Shown here: one piece after another, positions 60,229-64,000 of the stretch
How positions within the stretch are numbered: position 1 is the stretch's first letter
Layout: every line of letters starts with the position of its first letter
Translations under genes and position numbers: made by a program
DNA from: Flavobacterium sp. ov086
Lineage (GTDB): Bacteria; Bacteroidota; Bacteroidia; Flavobacteriales; Flavobacteriaceae
DNA: 64,000 nt
Assembly (NCBI RefSeq): GCF_900187965.1
Contig: NZ_FZNL01000001.1
Location: 186,001-250,000, forward strand
Direction of reading: 5' to 3'
The notes under the pieces: model-generated
The model's input: only the letters and a program-made list of their open reading frames with translations
Database searches by the model: none
Told to the model about the DNA's origin: nothing

Positions 60229-61354
60229 CTTGGTATTTTAATTTATTGACAACTGGATTTGCATACATACATAGAAATCCTTGTCTTGTAACTGGATTAT
60301 CACTTCCGATACGCATTTCTAAACGGCGTTCAAACAATGATTTCTCATTTTCTTTATACAAATGAGCGAATCGATCTGTTTCGTTTAAGATGTCGTATGC
60401 AATAAAATTAGTTGGCCATAATTGGTAATTCTTCAAAATCGAATCGTCGATTACTTGTGCCAGAGCCTGAACTTGTTTGTTGGCATTGTCATTTTCGGCA
60501 ACAATCTGATCAATTTCGGTATCCAGAACATCTCCAACCGAAATGTGTATTCTCTTTTTAGTTCCCATGATACCACTTATGATGGTCATGAAATCTTCGT
60601 TTTTATCTTTTACGTAAACTTCGTTGTTTGCTTCTGCCATTAATTGTGGCATTTTTAAAACATCTGTAGGATCATACTCGTATGAAATTGAAACCGGAAC
60701 GATCTTTAATTTCTTAAAATAATCCATCAAATTTGGCTCATCAGAACCCATTCCGATCATTTTTAAAACGCCTGGATTGGTTTCGTCATTTCCGTCTTTA
60801 GTACGTCCTTCTCTTTGAGCAATCCAAACCGAACGATTTTCGCGAAGCAATAATTGCCCCATATATTCAGCAAGCAATTTCGAACTTTGTAACATTTCTC
60901 TTGGTGTTAAACCTCTTAGAACCAAAAAGTTTCTATTTAGCTTTGCCAATGTGCTCAGGAATGCTTTTTTAACTAAATTATCACCAATTGCAGATGCTGT
61001 CATAACTAAACCATGTTCGAACAAACAAACATTTAGTAAAGTTGTATCTAAAAGAATATCTCTGTGATTGGAGATAAACAAATAAGAAGTGTTTTTTTCC
61101 AGTTTATCAAATCCCGAAGTTGTAAGTCCTTCAGAGCTTTTTTCTAAAACCCTTTGTATAGTATTATAAATAAAGTTGCATTGAAAATCACGAATCGAAT
61201 GTGTTTTCTTAAGTTGCTCTTTCCAAACCTCATCTTCTACTTCCGGAAAAGTAAAGTTCATCATGGTTTTCATCATCGGATGATTAACAACATCATGAAG
61301 TGCTTCATTTATTTCGGAATCATAAAACGGTCGAATGGCATCAAATTTCTGCAT
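60218..61354 (-). CDS. PlsC-like glycerolipid acyltransferase
   Basis: A 378-residue acyltransferase of the 1-acyl-sn-glycerol-3-phosphate type. The acyltransferase core includes YLFISNHRDILLDTTLLN (about 90-107), with the catalytic His, and the downstream acceptor segment VWIAQREGRTKDGNDETN (motif III-like). The usual HxxxxD spacing is replaced by HRDILLD, where Asp is at +2 and +6. It is longer than PlsC (245 residues) and has a C-terminal extra domain. A role in membrane phospholipid synthesis is likely. It is upstream of, and overlaps, the asparaginase gene. Confidence 0.86.
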   Translation of the reverse strand: MQKFDAIRPFYDSEINEALHDVVNHPMMKTMMNFTFPEVEDEVWKEQLKKTHSIRDFQCNFIYNTIQRVLEKSSEGLTTSGFDKLEKNTSYLFISNHRDILLDTTLLNVCLFEHGLVMTASAIGDNLVKKAFLSTLAKLNRNFLVLRGLTPREMLQSSKLLAEYMGQLLLRENRSVWIAQREGRTKDGNDETNPGVLKMIGMGSDEPNLMDYFKKLKIVPVSISYEYDPTDVLKMPQLMAEANNEVYVKDKNEDFMTIISGIMGTKKRIHISVGDVLDTEIDQIVAENDNANKQVQALAQVIDDSILKNYQLWPTNFIAYDILNETDRFAHLYKENEKSLFERRLEMRIGSDNPVTRQGFLCMYANPVVNKLKYQDVI

Positions 61355-61417
61355 TATAAATATCTATTTTAGTGGGCAAATGAACAAAAAAAAAATCAAA
61401 GTATTGTAAGGTATGGG

Positions 61418-62197
61418 TTAAATCCCAAAAACGTCTTTTGAATTTTGTGTCGTAATTGTCGTTATTTCCTCTTCAGAAACGTCATAAATATCGGCTAATT
61501 TGCTAATAACATTTACTAAATAACTGCTTTCATTGCGTTTACCACGATACGGAATTGGTGCTAAATAAGGAGAATCTGTCTCCAAAACAATATGTTTTAG
61601 ATCGATTTGATTTAAAAACTGATCAATTTTTCCGTTTTTAAACGTCACTACTCCACCAATTCCTAACTTCATATTGTAAGAAATCGCCTGAAGTGCCTGC
61701 TCATGTGTTCCCGAAAAACAATGAAAAATTCCAAACAAATCATCTGATTTCTCTTCTTCCAGAACTTCAAAAATTTCGTCAAACGCCTCGCGACAATGAA
61801 TCACGATTGGCAATTTGTATTGTTTTGCCAACTGAATTTGTCTCTTAAAAGCAATTTGCTGTTCTTTAAGATGGGTTTTATCCCAATACAAATCAATTCC
61901 GATTTCGCCAACGGCATAAAACTTTCGTTTTGCCAATTCAGTTTCTACATGTTTCAACTCTTCTTCGTAATTATCTTTCACGTAAGTGGGATGTAAACCC
62001 ATCATCAAAAATACATAATCAGGATAATTTTGTTCTAAATCGTACATTGATTGTGTTGCAGCGGCATCAATTGCAGGAATAAAAAAACGTGTTACTCCGG
62101 CATTTATGGCTCTTTGCATCATTTCGTCACGATCCTGGTCAAATTCTTCTGAATATAAATGTGTGTGCGTGTCGGTAATTATAGGTGTTGAATTCAA
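61418..62197 (-). CDS. TatD family metal-dependent hydrolase
   Basis: A 259-residue TIM-barrel hydrolase/DNase. The first metal ligands are in ITDTHTHLYSEEFDQD (HxH at about 11-13). AVGEIGIDLYWDK carries the bridging Glu, PIVIHCREAFDEI and FHCFSGTHEQAL carry His ligands, and VLETDSPYLAPIPYRG carries the last Asp. All canonical residues are present. TatD proteins have 3'-5' exonuclease activity on DNA or RNA and act in nucleic-acid turnover. It is monocistronic; a repeat region precedes it. Confidence 0.95.
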   Translation of the reverse strand: MNSTPIITDTHTHLYSEEFDQDRDEMMQRAINAGVTRFFIPAIDAAATQSMYDLEQNYPDYVFLMMGLHPTYVKDNYEEELKHVETELAKRKFYAVGEIGIDLYWDKTHLKEQQIAFKRQIQLAKQYKLPIVIHCREAFDEIFEVLEEEKSDDLFGIFHCFSGTHEQALQAISYNMKLGIGGVVTFKNGKIDQFLNQIDLKHIVLETDSPYLAPIPYRGKRNESSYLVNVISKLADIYDVSEEEITTITTQNSKDVFGI

Positions 62198-62476
62198 TTT
62201 TTGTAATTTTTAAAGGGTCAAAATTACGATAATATTAAAAACTTTCCCAATTTGAAAAAAATGGCACGCGGATGGTACGGATTCACTTCGTAAAAACGTG
62301 GATGAAAACGGATTTTTTGTCAGACTAAGCGTAGTCGAAGTCCCGTAAAGATTACACACCGTAAACCCGACAGGTTTTTAAAACCTGTCGGGTTTGAATA
62401 CGCATAAAAAAATTCGCAAAGCTTTTAAAACTCTGCGAATCTTTGTGTAATTCTTTATATATCTCTACGAATATAT
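62198..62476. repeat. Intergenic region with CCCGACAGG palindrome
   Basis: No gene was found. A perfect 16-bp stem hairpin at 62363-62395 (ACCCGACAGGTTTT arms, 1-nt loop) shares its core with the hairpin behind leuD. Fragments of other repeats (AGACTAAGCGTAGTCGAAG at 62324-62342, TTCGCAAAGCTTTT at 62411-62424) adjoin it. Confidence 0.75.
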
Positions 62477-63202
62477 CTAATCTAACTCGTCCAGAAGATC
62501 CTGAACATCATCGTAGTTTTCATAATCTTCAGATATAGTCCCCAAGATTTCTTTACATCCTTTATAATCTTTTTGCTTTAATTTAGATAAAGCAAGATTC
62601 CATTTGGCTTTGTCTTTATAGACAGAACTTCCGGATATTAATTCGTTAAAAACCGTTTCAGCTTTTTTATACTGGCTTTCTTCTAATAAAGAAACGCCGT
62701 AAAAATATTGAACTTCGGGTGTTTTCTTTTCTTTTAAAATTGCTTCAAAAAACGGAATTGCTTCTGCATATTGTCTTTCATTAAAGGCAATTTGTGCTTG
62801 TTGCAAATTTTCCTGTTCTTCTCCTCGCTCAGTAAAAGAAGCTTGTTCCGGATGATTATAATCTTCAAAATTTGGATTCTGATTGTAATTAAAAAAGAAC
62901 AATCCAAATAAGATTATTACAGAAGCCGCAGCAGCAAAATACCAGGCATTTAAGCCTATAACTTTTGGTTTAGTGGTGTTGAAATGTTTGTCTGAAATGG
63001 TTTTCAAATTTGCTTTAAACGCTTCTCTTTCTTCTTCATGTACAAATTTATTTTCCAGTTGAACATGCAGATTCTTGAAAGTCTCAAATTCCGCTGCCAT
63101 TCCGGGATCTTGAGTCAGTTGGTTTTCAAAACTATTTCTTTCATCAACCGTTAGTTCGCCTTGAAGATATTGATCGAATAATATGTAGCGTTCTTCGTTC
63201 AT
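62477..63202 (-). CDS. Membrane-anchored TPR protein, probable anti-sigma factor
   Basis: A 241-residue protein. The N-terminal cytoplasmic part (about 1-80) starts MNEERYILFDQYLQGELTVD and resembles anti-sigma domains without the zinc His/Cys set. One membrane helix lies at about 86-105 (WYFAAAASVIILFGLFFF). The extracytoplasmic part (about 130-241) is TPR-like (AQIAFNERQYAEAIPFFEAIL, YFYGVSLLEESQYKKAETVF). It begins 2 bp after the stop of the ECF sigma factor gene, the usual sigma/anti-sigma pairing. It should hold the sigma factor at the membrane until a signal arrives; that partner role is inferred from the gene order and domain layout. Confidence 0.85.
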   Translation of the reverse strand: MNEERYILFDQYLQGELTVDERNSFENQLTQDPGMAAEFETFKNLHVQLENKFVHEEEREAFKANLKTISDKHFNTTKPKVIGLNAWYFAAAASVIILFGLFFFNYNQNPNFEDYNHPEQASFTERGEEQENLQQAQIAFNERQYAEAIPFFEAILKEKKTPEVQYFYGVSLLEESQYKKAETVFNELISGSSVYKDKAKWNLALSKLKQKDYKGCKEILGTISEDYENYDDVQDLLDELD

Positions 63203-63204
63203 GA

Positions 63205-63789
63205 CTAATTATTTTTTAGAGATTTAAAATTTTTGGCTTCCTGAATCCACTGTGTTAATTGACCAACGCATAACGATTTTTTCTTGCGGACATAGCCGTA
63301 CGTTACGTTTAGTTTTTCGGCAACTTCTTCCATTGATTTAATGGTAAAACTCAACTTCAACAATTCCTGACATTTATCGCCCAATTTCTGGAACATCGTA
63401 TCAAAAAGCTGTTGTTTTTCGTCAAATTCTTCTGTTTGCCCAATTAATTCCAGTGCAGATTCATTCATAGATACCGCATCTTCATTTATTGTTACCCCTT
63501 TATTTGATGTTTTTTTCAATTCGTTGAGCCATTTTCTTTTACACAATAGAAAAAAGTAAGCATCAAACGGACAAGTTAATTGTAGTGTATTGGCTTTGGC
63601 CTGATTAAAAAGTAAAATCATGACTTCCTGAACCACATCCTGCGCATGTTCTTTGTCGCCAGAGTTGTTCATAATGAACATAACGACCTTAGGAACAAAC
63701 TTTTTGTAAATCGTCTGAATGATTGCCGAGTCATTTGCGGCAAGTCCTTCAATATACATTTGATCAGGATGAATTTTAGTTTGACTCAT
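63205..63789 (-). CDS. ECF-type RNA polymerase sigma factor
   Basis: A 194-residue sigma-70 family factor with regions 2 and 4 only. Region 2 (about 20-95) has FVPKVVMFIMNNSGDKEHAQDVVQEVMILLF, and region 4 (about 130-185) has LGDKCQELLKLSFTIKSMEEVAEKLNVTYGYVRKKK as the HTH. The length is normal for ECF factors. The anti-sigma-like membrane protein follows after 2 bp. The stress signal is unknown. The region upstream (63790-64000) holds no gene and ends in a CGCGCTAATTAGTG repeat. Confidence 0.93.
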   Translation of the reverse strand: MSQTKIHPDQMYIEGLAANDSAIIQTIYKKFVPKVVMFIMNNSGDKEHAQDVVQEVMILLFNQAKANTLQLTCPFDAYFFLLCKRKWLNELKKTSNKGVTINEDAVSMNESALELIGQTEEFDEKQQLFDTMFQKLGDKCQELLKLSFTIKSMEEVAEKLNVTYGYVRKKKSLCVGQLTQWIQEAKNFKSLKNN

Positions 63790-64000
63790 AAAAAAACATT
63801 TTGTTAGCTAATTTAAGAAAAAGAATCTGAAATAAATTTTAAACAATGGGGTAACAATTATACAATCAAGTTGATATAACGTTACAAAAGTCTTTTAGCA
63901 TTAGTAAAAGTGCAAAAGAAAAGAGCACACGGGTTAGACGGATTAAACAGATTGGCACTGATTCTTGATTTAATAATTCGCGCTAATTAGTGCAATTAGT

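Overview
The window comes from a low-GC member of the Bacteroidota, almost certainly Flavobacterium or a close relative. The evidence is the AT-rich sequence, promoter -7 elements of the TAnnTTTG type, AT-rich translation starts without strong Shine-Dalgarno sites, a DnaE polymerase fused to its own proofreading exonuclease, a long acidic tail on ribosomal protein S16, and intergenic hairpin repeats of a kind common in flavobacteria. No insertion sequence, integrase, prophage or CRISPR array was seen.

Layout. 1-7842: nested palindromic repeat, Gfo/Idh/MocA oxidoreductase, a 117-bp MITE-like element, outer-membrane barrel protein, dnaE with exonuclease, DUF417 membrane protein. 8352-14212: leucine operon leuC-leuD-methyltransferase-leuA-leuB with a recognisable promoter. 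14350-17438: RRM protein, DUF6252-like lipoprotein, rpsP-rimM-trmN6-like genes.

17462-34375 is the main accessory island, a peptide natural-product (RiPP/bacteriocin) locus. It holds LanB and LanC, a 56-residue double-glycine-leader lanthipeptide precursor (21667-21837), an S41 protease, an HlyD adaptor and a C39-peptidase ABC exporter. Four more double-glycine-leader peptides follow whose core parts carry even numbers of cysteines (4, 6, 4, 2), then a C39-like/VKOR/thioredoxin fusion protein, a Cys-free GG-leader peptide on the other strand and two paralogous TPR-AraC regulators. My reading is that one exporter serves two peptide classes: one lanthionine-bridged (LanB/LanC) and one disulfide-bridged (VKOR-Trx). 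Two of the precursor units share a CTTCAA-N14-TTGAAG element upstream.

34542-37413: acyl-CoA dehydrogenase, DUF3050 protein, SGNH lipoprotein. 37410-43537 (minus): a tight operon of SpeD-like AdoMet decarboxylase, DUF4178 protein, two small membrane proteins (one DUF350), a membrane-anchored spermidine-synthase-like protein, a Tat-type FAD oxidoreductase and a multi-His membrane protein. It looks like a polyamine-linked envelope system. 43713-47734: AraC regulators (one frameshifted), monooxygenase-fold protein, nitrilase, GNAT acetyltransferase. 47794-50262: serine-hydrolase pseudogene, a histidine kinase with ten 21-residue coiled-coil repeats, and a truncated XRE regulator.

50267-56349 is a second accessory region: an array of lipoproteins, five of them paralogous, downstream of a lipoprotein with an HExxH metallopeptidase domain. 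Two orphan copies of that protein's C-terminal tail sit directly upstream of paralogous lipoprotein genes, which suggests an effector/partner cassette array. A tRNA-Ser(GGA) flanks it. 56881-63789 returns to housekeeping: LysR and MFS, asparaginase, acyltransferase, TatD, and an ECF sigma/anti-sigma pair.

Several starts were moved from TTG or GTG codons to internal ATG codons (dnaE, DUF6252-like lipoprotein, GG peptides, acyl-CoA dehydrogenase, speD, three lipoproteins). All family assignments are from motif reading only; no database search was possible.
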